Shown here piece after piece: positions 1-8,452 of a stretch of DNA of 64,000 bases. How positions within the stretch are numbered: position 1 is the stretch's first letter; each line of letters begins with the position of its first letter. This stretch comes from ENR-C587 sp942493235. Its GTDB lineage: Bacteria; Bacteroidota; Ignavibacteria; Kapaibacteriales; UBA2268. The stretch lies in contig OW818676.1 in NCBI GenBank assembly GCA_942493235.1, forward strand, positions 2,604,001 through 2,668,000, in the 5' to 3' direction. Under the pieces are notes generated by a model. It was not told where the DNA came from. It saw only the letters and a program-made list of their open reading frames with translations, and did no database searches. Position numbers and translations under genes: made by a program.

Positions 1-512
1 TGAATACCTCTGAGTGATTTAGAGTGATAGCTATTTAATTCTATTAAAATATGCTCAGCTTCAGAGCATATTGTAGGGCTAATTCCAACACCCGTAGTAA
101 GCAAAATTTCTCCTGATTCGGTTACATCGGCGGCTTCTATGATAGCCCATTTGACTTTACCATAGAATCCGTATCTTAAATTTTGAGGAACTACTGATAG
201 ATGTTGGTCAAAATATTTTGCTCTACCGGAATTAATTGCATTTCTTAAGTCGCCGTTGGACTGGTAAGGAGTTCGGAAATCAACCGCTTCAGCTCTTGCT
301 AAAGCTCCGTCAAGAGAGTCACCTGTAGAAGCTCCTGTAATTACACCGATTTTAAATGGTTTACCTTGTGCATGAATTGCTTTTGCTCTTTCACCTATTG
401 CTACCGGAATGGATTTGCAAGCACCCGCCGGAGTAAATCCGCTAAAACCTACTATATCGCCGTCATTAATAAAGCTTGCCGCTTCCTCTGCTGAAATAAA
501 TTTCAAGCCCAT
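1..512 (-). CDS. Acetyl-CoA hydrolase/CoA-transferase, N-terminal part (runs off the window)
   Basis: The reverse strand reads from an ATG at 512 to the window edge with no stop, giving about 170 residues. The start (MGLKFISAEEAASFINDG) and the following glycine-rich stretch (GFSGFTPAGACKSIP) match the N-terminal domain of the acetyl-CoA hydrolase / succinate CoA-transferase family (Ach1, Cat1, ScpC). These enzymes move CoA between acetate, propionate or succinate and a second acyl group in central carbon metabolism. The catalytic glutamate lies in the C-terminal half, outside the window, so hydrolase and transferase cannot be told apart. It is divergent from the reductase gene at 677, with about 165 bp of AT-rich shared upstream DNA. 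Confidence 0.85.
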   Translation of the reverse strand, partial: MGLKFISAEEAASFINDGDIVGFSGFTPAGACKSIPVAIGERAKAIHAQGKPFKIGVITGASTGDSLDGALARAEAVDFRTPYQSNGDLRNAINSGRAKYFDQHLSVVPQNLRYGFYGKVKWAIIEAADVTESGEILLTTGVGISPTICSEAEHILIELNSYHSKSLRGI

Positions 513-676
513 AGCTGTATATCCTTTAATAAGTTCTTATATAAATAATTTTAAGGCATTTTCACCTTTTTTTATATTTATATTTTTTAGATAAAAATAT
601 AAACCGCAAAATTACGACTTATAAAATATATTTCAAAGTAATTTAAGTATATTAAAAATAAAATATTAAGGTTGGT

Positions 677-1678
677 ATGACAAATTTACAATTTAAAGCT
701 TTACTTATTGAAGAAGAACCAAACAATTACTTCAGAAAAAGTATTCTATTTCTCGATAAAAATAATTTTAAAAAAAATGATATTACGATACAAGTTTGCT
801 ATTCTTCACTTAATTATAAAGATGCTCTTTCTGCATCAGGCAATAAAGGTATTACTCGTAATTATCCTCATATTCCGGGCATAGATGCTGCTGGTATTGT
901 AATCGAATCAAATAATCCGGATTTCATAATCGGACAAGAAGTTATTGTTACCGGAAAAGATTTAGGAATGAATACTTATGGCGGATTTTCAGAAATCATA
1001 TCAGTTCCTGCTTATTGGGTAGTTGCTAAACCCGAAAATATTACTCTTAAGGAAGCTATGATTTATGGTACTGCCGGTTTTACAGCAGCTACCGGTGTAT
1101 TAGAGATTCAAAATGCCGGGATAAAGCCTTCAGACGGCAAAGTATTAGTTACCGGTGCTACCGGTGCTGTCGGCTCTATTGCTGTGTCTATCTTGAGCAA
1201 ATTAGGCTATACGGTTATTGCTTCAACCGGTAAGCTCGATGAAACCGAACATTTGAAATCACTTGGAGCTAACGAAGTAATTCACCGAGATGAATTAAAT
1301 GATGAAACCGGAAAACCATTATTGCCTAAAAGATGGATTGCAGTTATAGATGCAGTCGGTGGTGCGGCATTATCGACAATTATCCGCTCAACTGCAGACA
1401 GGGGTATAGTTACTAATTGCGGTATGATAGGCTCTAATAAATTAGATGTTTCGGTGTTTCCTTTTATTTTGAGAGCTGTTAGATTAGTCGGAATTGCTTC
1501 CGCCGAAACTCCTATGCCACAACGTTTACAGTTATGGGAGAAATTGTCAGGTGAATATAAAATTGATTTCCGCGATGATTTATACGAAGAAATCTCTCTT
1601 GAGCAATTACCCGAGAAAATTGAAATTATGCTTGAAGCAAAATTACGTAAAAAAATACTCGTAAATATTAATAAATAA
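677..1678 (+). CDS. YhdH/YhfP-type zinc-free quinone oxidoreductase (acrylyl-CoA reductase-like)
   Basis: The 333-residue protein is a medium-chain dehydrogenase/reductase of normal length. The N-terminal GroES-like half carries the YhdH/YhfP signatures (SSLNYKDALSASG, HIPGIDAAG). The Rossmann half contains VLVTGATGAVGSIAV for NADPH binding. Catalytic zinc-binding cysteines of alcohol dehydrogenases are absent, as expected for this subfamily. Known members include AcuI, which reduces acryloyl-CoA to propionyl-CoA with NADPH. That would fit beside a CoA-transferase, but the substrate here is an inference. ATG start at 677 has GG-rich sequence just upstream (AAGGTTGGT). Confidence 0.88.
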   Translation: MTNLQFKALLIEEEPNNYFRKSILFLDKNNFKKNDITIQVCYSSLNYKDALSASGNKGITRNYPHIPGIDAAGIVIESNNPDFIIGQEVIVTGKDLGMNTYGGFSEIISVPAYWVVAKPENITLKEAMIYGTAGFTAATGVLEIQNAGIKPSDGKVLVTGATGAVGSIAVSILSKLGYTVIASTGKLDETEHLKSLGANEVIHRDELNDETGKPLLPKRWIAVIDAVGGAALSTIIRSTADRGIVTNCGMIGSNKLDVSVFPFILRAVRLVGIASAETPMPQRLQLWEKLSGEYKIDFRDDLYEEISLEQLPEKIEIMLEAKLRKKILVNINK

Positions 1679-1763
1679 ATACTATTGCACAAGAGATTAA
1701 CATATTAGTTACTTGTATAATTTTACAAATAAAAAATCAATTATAAATCAATTTGGATAAATT

Positions 1764-2198
1764 ATGAGAAATTTCCTGTTCTTGCTGATAATTAGTTTAT
1801 TTGTGTTTTATTCTGAATCATTCTCTCAGACTAATCAGTCCGAAAAAGATGCTGTTAATGCTATGATTGAACAGAAAAATGCTTGGAATAGGGGAGACCT
1901 GACAGGATATATGGATGCGTATTGGAATTCGGATTCTTTAATATTTATAGGCAAAAACGGACCCCAATGCGGCTGGAATACTACTTATGAAAATTATAGA
2001 AAAGGATTCCCTGATAAGGCTGAAATGGGAAATCTCGAATTTACTTTCTTAAATATTAAATCTCAATCCGAATCTATTGTTACTGTAATCGGTAAATGGG
2101 AACTTACTATTAAGGAGAAAAAAAGAGGCGGTTATTTTACTTGTATATTAAAAATTATTGATGGCAAATGGAAAGTCATTATTGACCATACTAACTAA
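1764..2198 (+). CDS. Exported NTF2-like protein (DUF4440/SnoaL-like)
   Basis: The 144-residue product starts with a clear signal peptide (hydrophobic MRNFLFLLIISLFVF, likely cleavage after SFSQ). The mature part fits the NTF2-like cone fold of DUF4440/SnoaL proteins. It has an early helix (AVNAMIEQKNAWNRGDLTG), a central acidic/aromatic pocket segment (YMDAYWNSDSLIFIG) and a closing strand (GKWKVIIDHT). These domains bind small ligands, and a few are isomerases or hydrolases. No catalytic assignment is possible here. It probably works in the periplasm. It follows the reductase by 85 bp and may or may not share its transcript. Confidence 0.72.
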   Translation: MRNFLFLLIISLFVFYSESFSQTNQSEKDAVNAMIEQKNAWNRGDLTGYMDAYWNSDSLIFIGKNGPQCGWNTTYENYRKGFPDKAEMGNLEFTFLNIKSQSESIVTVIGKWELTIKEKKRGGYFTCILKIIDGKWKVIIDHTN

Positions 2199-2368
2199 TA
2201 TTTTTCATTTAGTATTTGAAAACATACTTGTTAAGTATAGTTAATTGCCAATGATAAAGCATCGGATTGAGGGCTAACAATTAATTTGATTTTTGTGGAA
2301 AATTTGATTTACTGATTATGATTATTAGTTTGATAATAAATATTTTAACAATTTAAAAGAGGAATTTG

Positions 2369-2791
2369 ATGAAAAATTTTATTAGAATGTTTATATTCGT
2401 ATTATTTACGACTATTTCGTATTCTCAAACAGTTAATACGGGTGATGCTGCTCTTGATGAATCATTTAATACTCTAATCGAACAGGTGAAAGACAATCCC
2501 GTAAAGTTTATCACTGATAATATGGCTTTAAGATTTAACCAGCCTAAAGACACACTGGTCAATCTTTTGAAAAAGGATAAGCTTACGGTTGCAGATATTT
2601 TCTCGATTTCATTTTTAGCTGCTGACAGTAAAAGAGAATTGCTTACAGTAATAGCTGAATTTAAAGCAAAAAAATCATTAAAGGCGTTTTTAGAAGCTAA
2701 TAATATTTTAAAAGGAACCAAAGAATATAAAAAGTTTCTTAAAGCATCGAGAAATGTTCATCCCAAACCATTTATACCGAAGGTAAAGTGA
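2369..2791 (+). CDS. Small exported protein of unknown function
   Basis: The 140-residue protein begins with a signal peptide (MKNFIRMFIFVLFTTISYSQ). The remainder is helical and lysine-rich, ending KPFIPKVK. I do not recognise the family. The ATG at 2369 is chosen over the preceding TTG because it has a good ribosome site (AAAGAGG, 7 bases upstream). A possible two-halved helical layout can be seen (DESFNTLIEQVKDN; KRELLTVIAEFKAKKSL). No catalytic motif is visible. The gene stands alone, followed by a 313-bp gap holding a MITE-like repeat. Confidence 0.7.
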   Translation: MKNFIRMFIFVLFTTISYSQTVNTGDAALDESFNTLIEQVKDNPVKFITDNMALRFNQPKDTLVNLLKKDKLTVADIFSISFLAADSKRELLTVIAEFKAKKSLKAFLEANNILKGTKEYKKFLKASRNVHPKPFIPKVK

Positions 2792-2874
2792 GTTAGGCAA
2801 TGTTTGTATTATGAATATTGCAAGTATATAATATAATATTTCTACTTGTAACTTGTAATTAGACTTATGCTATC

Positions 2875-3004
2875 AATCTACTAAAAAGTTGTAATTCTGA
2901 ACGAAGTGAAGAATCCAGATAAAGCTAACTTATTGATAATTCTGGATTCTTCGTTACACGCAGAATGACGATTTGGCAATATTATTAATTTTAGACAGCC
3001 CCTT
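2875..3004. repeat. MITE-like repeat family 1, copy A
   Basis: This copy holds the family core: GAACGAAGTGAAGAATCC, then about 30 bases, then GGATTCTTCGTTACACGCAG, ending in TTTTAGACAGCCCC. The arms are inverted repeats of each other, so the unit can fold into one long hairpin. The left terminal repeat is degenerate here. Related copies are at 7118, 14432, 30416 and 34910. The rest of the 2792-3104 gap shows no gene. Confidence 0.8.
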
Positions 3005-3104
3005 TTGTTGCGGGATATGCAAGAAAGTGATATGTCCTATCTGATGTAGGAAATGATATTATACTCACGAAAAAATGTAGGTTAACAAAACGAACTTATT
3101 AAAA

Positions 3105-3374
3105 CTACAATTGATGATTTCTCTTTAAATTTGCAGTAAATTTATTAAAGTTATCTTTTCTGGCGGCAGTTACAGCATAAGAAATAGATTCATTTCCTTG
3201 CTCGTCATAATCAAGTTTTTTAACTATTACTTTATAACTTAAAAAATCTTTAATAACTGTATCGCGTTTTATACTGTCCGGCTCGAAATTTTTAATATCT
3301 GCTTCGGTAAAACTATTTGTAGATTCAAAATATTTGAACCATTTTTCCAATTCTTCTTTTTTACAGCAATACAT
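3105..3374 (-). CDS. Small hypothetical protein
   Basis: An 89-residue, charged, soluble-looking protein (MYCCKKEELEKWFKYFES...). It has a Cys pair at residues 3-4 and ends KFTANLKRNHQL. No signal peptide or membrane segment. It belongs to no family I recognise. Natural amino-acid composition, an ATG start and lack of a competing frame suggest it is real. It is transcribed in the same direction as holA, which starts about 1.2 kb upstream and ends 94 bp before it. Confidence 0.5.
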   Translation of the reverse strand: MYCCKKEELEKWFKYFESTNSFTEADIKNFEPDSIKRDTVIKDFLSYKVIVKKLDYDEQGNESISYAVTAARKDNFNKFTANLKRNHQL

Positions 3375-3468
3375 AATTTCTCCAATATTACATTAATAAT
3401 CAATAAATTTTCTATAGCAAACGCAATTTAGTTCTTAGTCAAAGCGGATAAGATGGTTACAAAATGTG

Positions 3469-4539
3469 CTATTCCATAATTTGGATTAACATTCTTTGTA
3501 ATACATAGAATGAATCGGTTGAGCCGGTTTTTAAAGCTTCGTCGGCTTCGATTAAATGAGAAAAGGAGCGTTCAATTCGTTTAATACCATATTTATTCTT
3601 GGATTGAACATAATCGTTAATAAAGTAGGGGCTAACTCCGATTTTTCCGGCAATCGCAAATTTAGTCTGGTCATTAACCTGAGGCTCTTCGAGTAATTTC
3701 ATCAGGGAAATAAAATATCGTGTTAGGATAGTCAATACAAGCATTTCGCATCTTTCGACTGCTAACATATTGCTTAGTATGCTTAGGCTATCATGTAAAT
3801 TCTTTTTGCCGACAGCTTTTTGTAATTCAAAAACATTAAACTGCCTTGAAGTCCCAACTACAGAAACAGCATCATCTTGATTAATGTCTTTTCTATCCAT
3901 TACATATATCAATAGTTTGTCAATTTCGTTGCTTAAATCCCGTAAAGTTGGATTAGTGTGTGCAATAAGTATTTCTATTGCTTGGTCTGTAATAGTTTTG
4001 CCTTTAGCTTTGAGCCTGTTTTTTATCCAAGTAGGGTAGGTATTATCCCAGACTTTCGGGAACTCAATCCATTGATATTTTTCAACTATAATGTCAAAAG
4101 GATATTTAGCGGATTTGATTGTCTTTTCAGCTTTTTCCTTATTAGACCCGAGGAACTTAGATAAACCGTTCAAAGAGTCAACGCTGGCGGTAACTATTAA
4201 AAAAGTAGAGTCAGCCGGATTCATTAAATATTTATAAAGTGCTGTCTTTTCAAAAGTTTTTTTTGAAGTTTTACCACTGAAGAATTTATCAAAATTTCGA
4301 ACGATAACGCTTCTTTTTTGCGAAGCAAAGGGATAAGACCTGCAAATATCTATTACTTTATTGATATTTGTATCGTCGGCTTTAATGGAGTCTATATCGT
4401 AATCTTGTGAAAATTTAGGAATAATTGTTTTTTGGATATAAGTTAAAGCCTCATCTAAGAGAAATTCTTCTTCTCCGAATAATAATAGAATATTTGGTAA
4501 TTTATCTAATTTTTCTATTTGCTTAATATTGTCTATCAT
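3469..4539 (-). CDS. holA: DNA polymerase III delta subunit
   Basis: The roughly 356-residue protein is full length for HolA, the clamp-loader subunit that opens the beta clamp. The N-terminal AAA-like region has the family's NILLLFGEEEFLLDEAL segment in place of a functional Walker A. This is followed by KRSVIVRNFDKFF, typical of the delta fold. The middle domain carries LRDLSNEIDKLLIY, and the C-terminal helical collar domain ends YVLQRMLIQIME. The first in-frame codon upstream (4548) is TTG, so the ATG at 4539 is preferred. It is the last gene of the leftward murI/HD-GYP/CheY group, 48 bp beyond the CheY stop. Confidence 0.9.
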   Translation of the reverse strand: MIDNIKQIEKLDKLPNILLLFGEEEFLLDEALTYIQKTIIPKFSQDYDIDSIKADDTNINKVIDICRSYPFASQKRSVIVRNFDKFFSGKTSKKTFEKTALYKYLMNPADSTFLIVTASVDSLNGLSKFLGSNKEKAEKTIKSAKYPFDIIVEKYQWIEFPKVWDNTYPTWIKNRLKAKGKTITDQAIEILIAHTNPTLRDLSNEIDKLLIYVMDRKDINQDDAVSVVGTSRQFNVFELQKAVGKKNLHDSLSILSNMLAVERCEMLVLTILTRYFISLMKLLEEPQVNDQTKFAIAGKIGVSPYFINDYVQSKNKYGIKRIERSFSHLIEADEALKTGSTDSFYVLQRMLIQIME

Positions 4540-4587
4540 ATAATTCAATAATTTAAGGATATTACTTGACTAATTAAATTTTCGATT

Positions 4588-5028
4588 CTAATGCTGAATA
4601 GCTCTATCCTTTGGTTTCTCAATATTTTCTTTATTTTTAATAGAGAAGTCTTTAAAAACTTTTCTAATTTTCTCGGTAAGAAGATGGATATTAATTGGCT
4701 TAATTATATAATCAGCAATATTCAATTTGACTAATTGAGCTAATAGATCCAAATTAGCCAAAGCTGTGCATGCTATGACTGGAGTTTCTAAAGTTTCTTT
4801 GACCGCTCTGAGATGTTTAAGCATTGTTAAACCATCCATTATTGGCATTTGCATATCTAAAAATATCAAATCTACTTTCTTATCACGCAATATATCAAAT
4901 GCTTCTTTTGGATTAGGAGCTTCATATACTTCGCAATTGAAATAGGATTCTACTACTTTTCTAAGGAATTTCCTATAAGCTACTTCATCATCGACAATTA
5001 GTATAACCGGGTTTTCGTGATTATTCAT
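4588..5028 (-). CDS. Single-domain response regulator (CheY-like receiver)
   Basis: A receiver domain fills nearly the whole 146-residue protein. The acidic pair is D13-D14 (LIVDDE), the phospho-accepting Asp is D58 (LIFLDMQMP), the switch Thr is T88, and the conserved Lys is K110 (YIIKP). All key residues are present, so it should be phosphorylated by a partner kinase. There is no output domain, only a short charged tail. It lies 20 bp downstream of the HD-GYP gene, so the two may act together as a split receiver/HD-GYP module. The kinase is not in this operon. Confidence 0.88.
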   Translation of the reverse strand: MNNHENPVILIVDDEVAYRKFLRKVVESYFNCEVYEAPNPKEAFDILRDKKVDLIFLDMQMPIMDGLTMLKHLRAVKETLETPVIACTALANLDLLAQLVKLNIADYIIKPINIHLLTEKIRKVFKDFSIKNKENIEKPKDRAIQH

Positions 5029-5048
5029 AATACACCGTTTGCATATCC

Positions 5049-5945
5049 TTATGGTTTCATTACTAAAATTTTCATAGGAACTTCCCTATTTTCCGCTAAC
5101 CTGATTAATGACTTTTGAATCTCAGGAGTCATTTTCTCCCCGCGAGCGGCAATTAATAATCCGATACTTGAGAAATAATCTTCGGCGATAAGCCAGCCGA
5201 GCTCAACTTTGTTTATCGGCAGTCTCATTACAGTACTTGCACCGATACGTTTTCTTTCGTCTTCCATTAATGTAGTAAATATTTCAACTACAACCGAATC
5301 GAATAATTTCCCTGATTTTAAATGTAGGAAATTCATAGCATTAGCAAATCGAGTCTTTGTCATTTCAATATATGCGTCATTATTACCGAAATTATCATTC
5401 TGAGGAGAATGTGCTATTTTATCTTTTTGCTTTTTTGCATAAATATTATGATAAGTATCGACTACTGCAATTATTGCAGCTCCCGGATGAATTTCTTTAC
5501 CCTGAAGTCTATATGGAAATCCTGTGCCATTAATACGTTCATGATGCTGGGCTATAATTCTGCCGATATTATCAAACATACTAATTTTGCCTAACATTTT
5601 CTGACCAATAAGCGGATGCTTGATATATTGAGCAATTTCATAATCTTTCATTTGCGATTCGAACTTTGCCAATAGAGTATCTTTAAAACCATTTTTGCCT
5701 ATATCATGAAGTAAAGCAGCAGCCTCTATCTCGAATATTTCAAATTCTTCCATTCCCAATTCGCGGGCTATTTCTGCTGATTTTTGAGAAACAAATCTTG
5801 AATGACTGCCTTCGTGATATACATCACGCGTAGAAACTAAAGTAGCAAGCAGTTGAATTGTATTATAGAACTGTTCAGCATTAAGAGTTGAAAGCTCTTC
5901 TATTTGATTTTCTAAATCAGTTATATTTTCTATAGAATTATCCAT
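5049..5945 (-). CDS. HD-GYP domain protein (putative cyclic-di-GMP phosphodiesterase)
   Basis: The 298-residue protein has an HD-GYP domain from about residue 20 to 215. The metal-binding HD is at H80-D81 (LLHDIGK). A second His motif lies at residues 134-144 (HHERINGTGFP), where the usual GYP reads GFP and the DG reads NG. Family members hydrolyse cyclic di-GMP. The altered motif leaves activity uncertain. The C-terminal ~80 residues (LGWLIAEDYFSSIGLLIAARG...) form an extra domain often seen in response regulators of this type. It starts 1 bp after the murI stop and precedes a stand-alone receiver. Confidence 0.82.
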   Translation of the reverse strand: MDNSIENITDLENQIEELSTLNAEQFYNTIQLLATLVSTRDVYHEGSHSRFVSQKSAEIARELGMEEFEIFEIEAAALLHDIGKNGFKDTLLAKFESQMKDYEIAQYIKHPLIGQKMLGKISMFDNIGRIIAQHHERINGTGFPYRLQGKEIHPGAAIIAVVDTYHNIYAKKQKDKIAHSPQNDNFGNNDAYIEMTKTRFANAMNFLHLKSGKLFDSVVVEIFTTLMEDERKRIGASTVMRLPINKVELGWLIAEDYFSSIGLLIAARGEKMTPEIQKSLIRLAENREVPMKILVMKP

Positions 5946-5946
5946 C

Positions 5947-6768
5947 TTATCCTAAATTCACTTTTATTGGCTGAGAGACAGAAAAGCCAAGAAATATTTT
6001 TGCTACATCATAAAAAGTCGATGGTACGTCTGTTACGTAGAAATCAACTTTCGGTAAGTCAATATAAGCATTTTTTTCTTCTTGTAAAAGCCCTTTCTCA
6101 GCTAATAGTCTTATGGCTATAACAGCAGAATGTTCGCCGGAGTCGATTAGGTTGACTTCAGGTAAAATTTCAGTTATTAATTGCTTTAATAATGGATAGT
6201 GAGTGCAACCCATCACTAAGGTATCTATCTCGTGGGCTTGAAATTCGCCAAGATATTCTTCGGCAATAATCTTAGTAGCATCATGCCTAAGCAAACCTTC
6301 TTCGACCATCGGAACAAATAAAGGACAAGCTTTTGAAAATACTTCAATTGGAATGTTGCCCTTCATTTTGTTGATTTTCTCAATGTATGCCTTGCTTTCT
6401 ATTGTAGCACGTGTGCCGATAACACCTATTTTGTTATTCTGTGTAGCTCGCAATGCTGCTCCGGCAGCCGGACTAATCATGCCAATAACTGGAACGTCAG
6501 AAATATCTCTGACGGCTTTTAATGCAATCGATGAAGCTGTATTACACGCAACTACAATAAGTTTAACGCCCTTTTCTAATAAAAACTTAGTGCATTGCTT
6601 CGAATATTCTATAACTGTCTCGTGCGATTTATTACCATAAGGCACTCTTGCCGTATCACCTAAATAAATATATCTTTCGTTTGGCAAAAAACGAATGAAT
6701 TGCTTTAGTACACTTAATCCGCCGATACCCGAATCAAATAGTCCAATAGGTTTCTCTATATCAGTCAT
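5947..6768 (-). CDS. murI: Glutamate racemase
   Basis: The 273-residue protein interconverts L- and D-glutamate for peptidoglycan. Family motifs are intact: FDSGIGGLSVL near the N-terminus, the first catalytic Cys in VVACNTASS, and the second in VMGCTHYPLL. Length is normal. The ATG at 6768 gives the expected N-terminus. It heads the leftward operon with the HD-GYP, CheY and holA genes, separated from the next by a single base. The ~900 bp upstream are non-coding. Confidence 0.94.
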   Translation of the reverse strand: MTDIEKPIGLFDSGIGGLSVLKQFIRFLPNERYIYLGDTARVPYGNKSHETVIEYSKQCTKFLLEKGVKLIVVACNTASSIALKAVRDISDVPVIGMISPAAGAALRATQNNKIGVIGTRATIESKAYIEKINKMKGNIPIEVFSKACPLFVPMVEEGLLRHDATKIIAEEYLGEFQAHEIDTLVMGCTHYPLLKQLITEILPEVNLIDSGEHSAVIAIRLLAEKGLLQEEKNAYIDLPKVDFYVTDVPSTFYDVAKIFLGFSVSQPIKVNLG

Positions 6769-6978
6769 TTATTTCTTTACTTATCATCTTAAAAAAACAA
6801 AATTATGATATTTTTAGTAAATATCAAAATGTAATAGGTATTTATATTATAAAACTTTTACTTTAGTTAGATGAGTATATATTTTCTATTTGATTATTTA
6901 TTTATTTTTCTATGCACTTTCTATTTTTTGTTGGTATTAAACCATAATATTTCTCCCGACAAGTCCATCGATTATATT

Positions 6979-7010
6979 GGAGATAGGGGATAGAGGATAG
7001 GGGTTCGGGG
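6979..7010 (+). repeat. G-rich tract, potential G-quadruplex
   Basis: Three GGGG runs at 6986-6989, 7000-7003 and 7007-7010, plus GG doublets between them. The spacing resembles the four-run tract at 47982-48005, with the same GGGG-TTC-GGGG element. Such runs stand out strongly in this AT-rich sequence. Confidence 0.6.
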
Positions 7011-7117
7011 ATAGATAGGAATTAGGAATAGAAATCGGGAAAATAAGTCTCTGTTTTATACTTAGCGTAGTTCGGCTTTGGGTGGGATTAGTGAACTATT
7101 GTAACATTCTCTATTCA

Positions 7118-7250
7118 AGAAGCTGTCTAAATATTTATCATTAGGAACGAAGTGAAGAATACAGATAAAGCTAACATATTGATATATATGGGTATTTCGT
7201 TGCACGCAGAATGACGATTTGACAAAATTGTAACTTGTTAGACAACCTCA
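7118..7250. repeat. MITE-like repeat family 1, copy B
   Basis: Starts with GAAGCTGTCTAA and ends with GTTAGACAACCTC as near-inverted termini. Inside it keeps GGAACGAAGTGAAGAATAC and TTTCGTTGCACGCAGAATG. The two inner arms are more diverged than in copies A and E. Confidence 0.75.
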
Positions 7251-7675
7251 TACAAGATTGAGAGAAATTAAAATTTTAGTAAAAACATTTATCTTATGGT
7301 TTTTCACAAAGTTACTAAAGCGTGAAGTTGATTGATTCTATATCAAAAAATAAAATATTTGCATATCGGATAATATTTTATTATATTTGAAGCGAATAAA
7401 AATTAGCTACAGGCGTATATTTTTATAAATATGAATCTGACGGAAAGATTTTGAAAACGGATAAATTAGTAATTCAATAATTATAAATTGTATAGTAATA
7501 GAATATTGAAAGACATAGTAATTATTGAATACTTAAAAAAGAAAATGTTATGCGGAATTAAAATAAATATTTGTAAAATTAAAATATATTTTATATTTTT
7601 ATAAATCATTTATTGAGAAGATGTAGGTAAATGTGATAGATGTAATTAAATCAAAGCAATTTATATTTAGATGAT

Positions 7676-8272
7676 ATGGCTACTGATATAAAGAAAATCA
7701 TTGAGAATCTATTTGAATTTTATGATTTTAATAATCAAATTATCATTTCTGTCGGTGCTGGAGGAGGACAATTTATTGAATATGCGAGGTCTGCTCAAAA
7801 AGTGTTTGCCATTGATAATGACAGAGATGCACTAAATAGACTGAAAGACCGCTTAATAAAAGCAAATCTTACAGATAAGTTCAAGCTTATACACTCAGAG
7901 TTTGAACAGCTAAATTTGAGGGGCGATGTTGTACTATTTGAATTTTGTCTTCACGAAATGAAAGATTCTGAATTAGCGATAAAACATGCGTTAACACTTG
8001 CACCGATTGTGTTAATATGCGACCACTTGCCCGATTCGGAGTGGGCATTCATAGTTGGTGAGGAACAAAAGGTTGCTAATAGTTTCAATGCTATAGAGCG
8101 TTTTAATCTACGAAAACATCAGTCTTATAAAACTATTCAATACTTTGCGGACTATGATGAGCTTTTTCAAAAGATCAAAGTGCAAGGTAAAGAGGTAATT
8201 AAACTGATTTCAAAGTTTGAAAATCAAACCAGCATTGAAATTTCCATGTCCTATGGTTTTGTACTGATATAG
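7676..8272 (+). CDS. SAM-dependent methyltransferase (class I)
   Basis: The 198-residue protein has the class I SAM-binding pattern. Motif I is IIISVGAGGGQFIEYA, the motif II acidic turn is KVFAIDNDRDAL, and a post-motif reads DVVLFEFCLHEM. The fold looks complete but short, with no extra substrate domain. Substrate is unknown. An ATG start sits in AT-rich DNA without a strong ribosome site. The gene is isolated: 0.9 kb of non-coding DNA lies upstream and 180 bp separate it from the SWIM gene. Confidence 0.75.
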   Translation: MATDIKKIIENLFEFYDFNNQIIISVGAGGGQFIEYARSAQKVFAIDNDRDALNRLKDRLIKANLTDKFKLIHSEFEQLNLRGDVVLFEFCLHEMKDSELAIKHALTLAPIVLICDHLPDSEWAFIVGEEQKVANSFNAIERFNLRKHQSYKTIQYFADYDELFQKIKVQGKEVIKLISKFENQTSIEISMSYGFVLI

Positions 8273-8452
8273 AGTAGCTATTTTTTCGGTTGATAACAAA
8301 GGTTCAGTGGGCTATAGTCAGTTCATAGATAGGAAGTCACAACAATTACTTTCTATATAAAAAGCTACGATAATTTCATGCTCTATACAATATTAAATTG
8401 CAAATTCCTTAATGAAAAAGTGAAATAATAAAACAAATTATAAAGAATATAT

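Larger units (their letters stand above)
6769..7675. other. Gene-free gap with a G-rich tract and a repeat
   Basis: No convincing reading frame, tRNA or rRNA is visible in this 0.9 kb AT-rich stretch. It holds a G-rich tract (6979-7010) and copy B of the family 1 repeat (7118-7250). It must also hold the upstream signals of murI (left) and the methyltransferase (right), which I cannot pin down. Confidence 0.6.
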
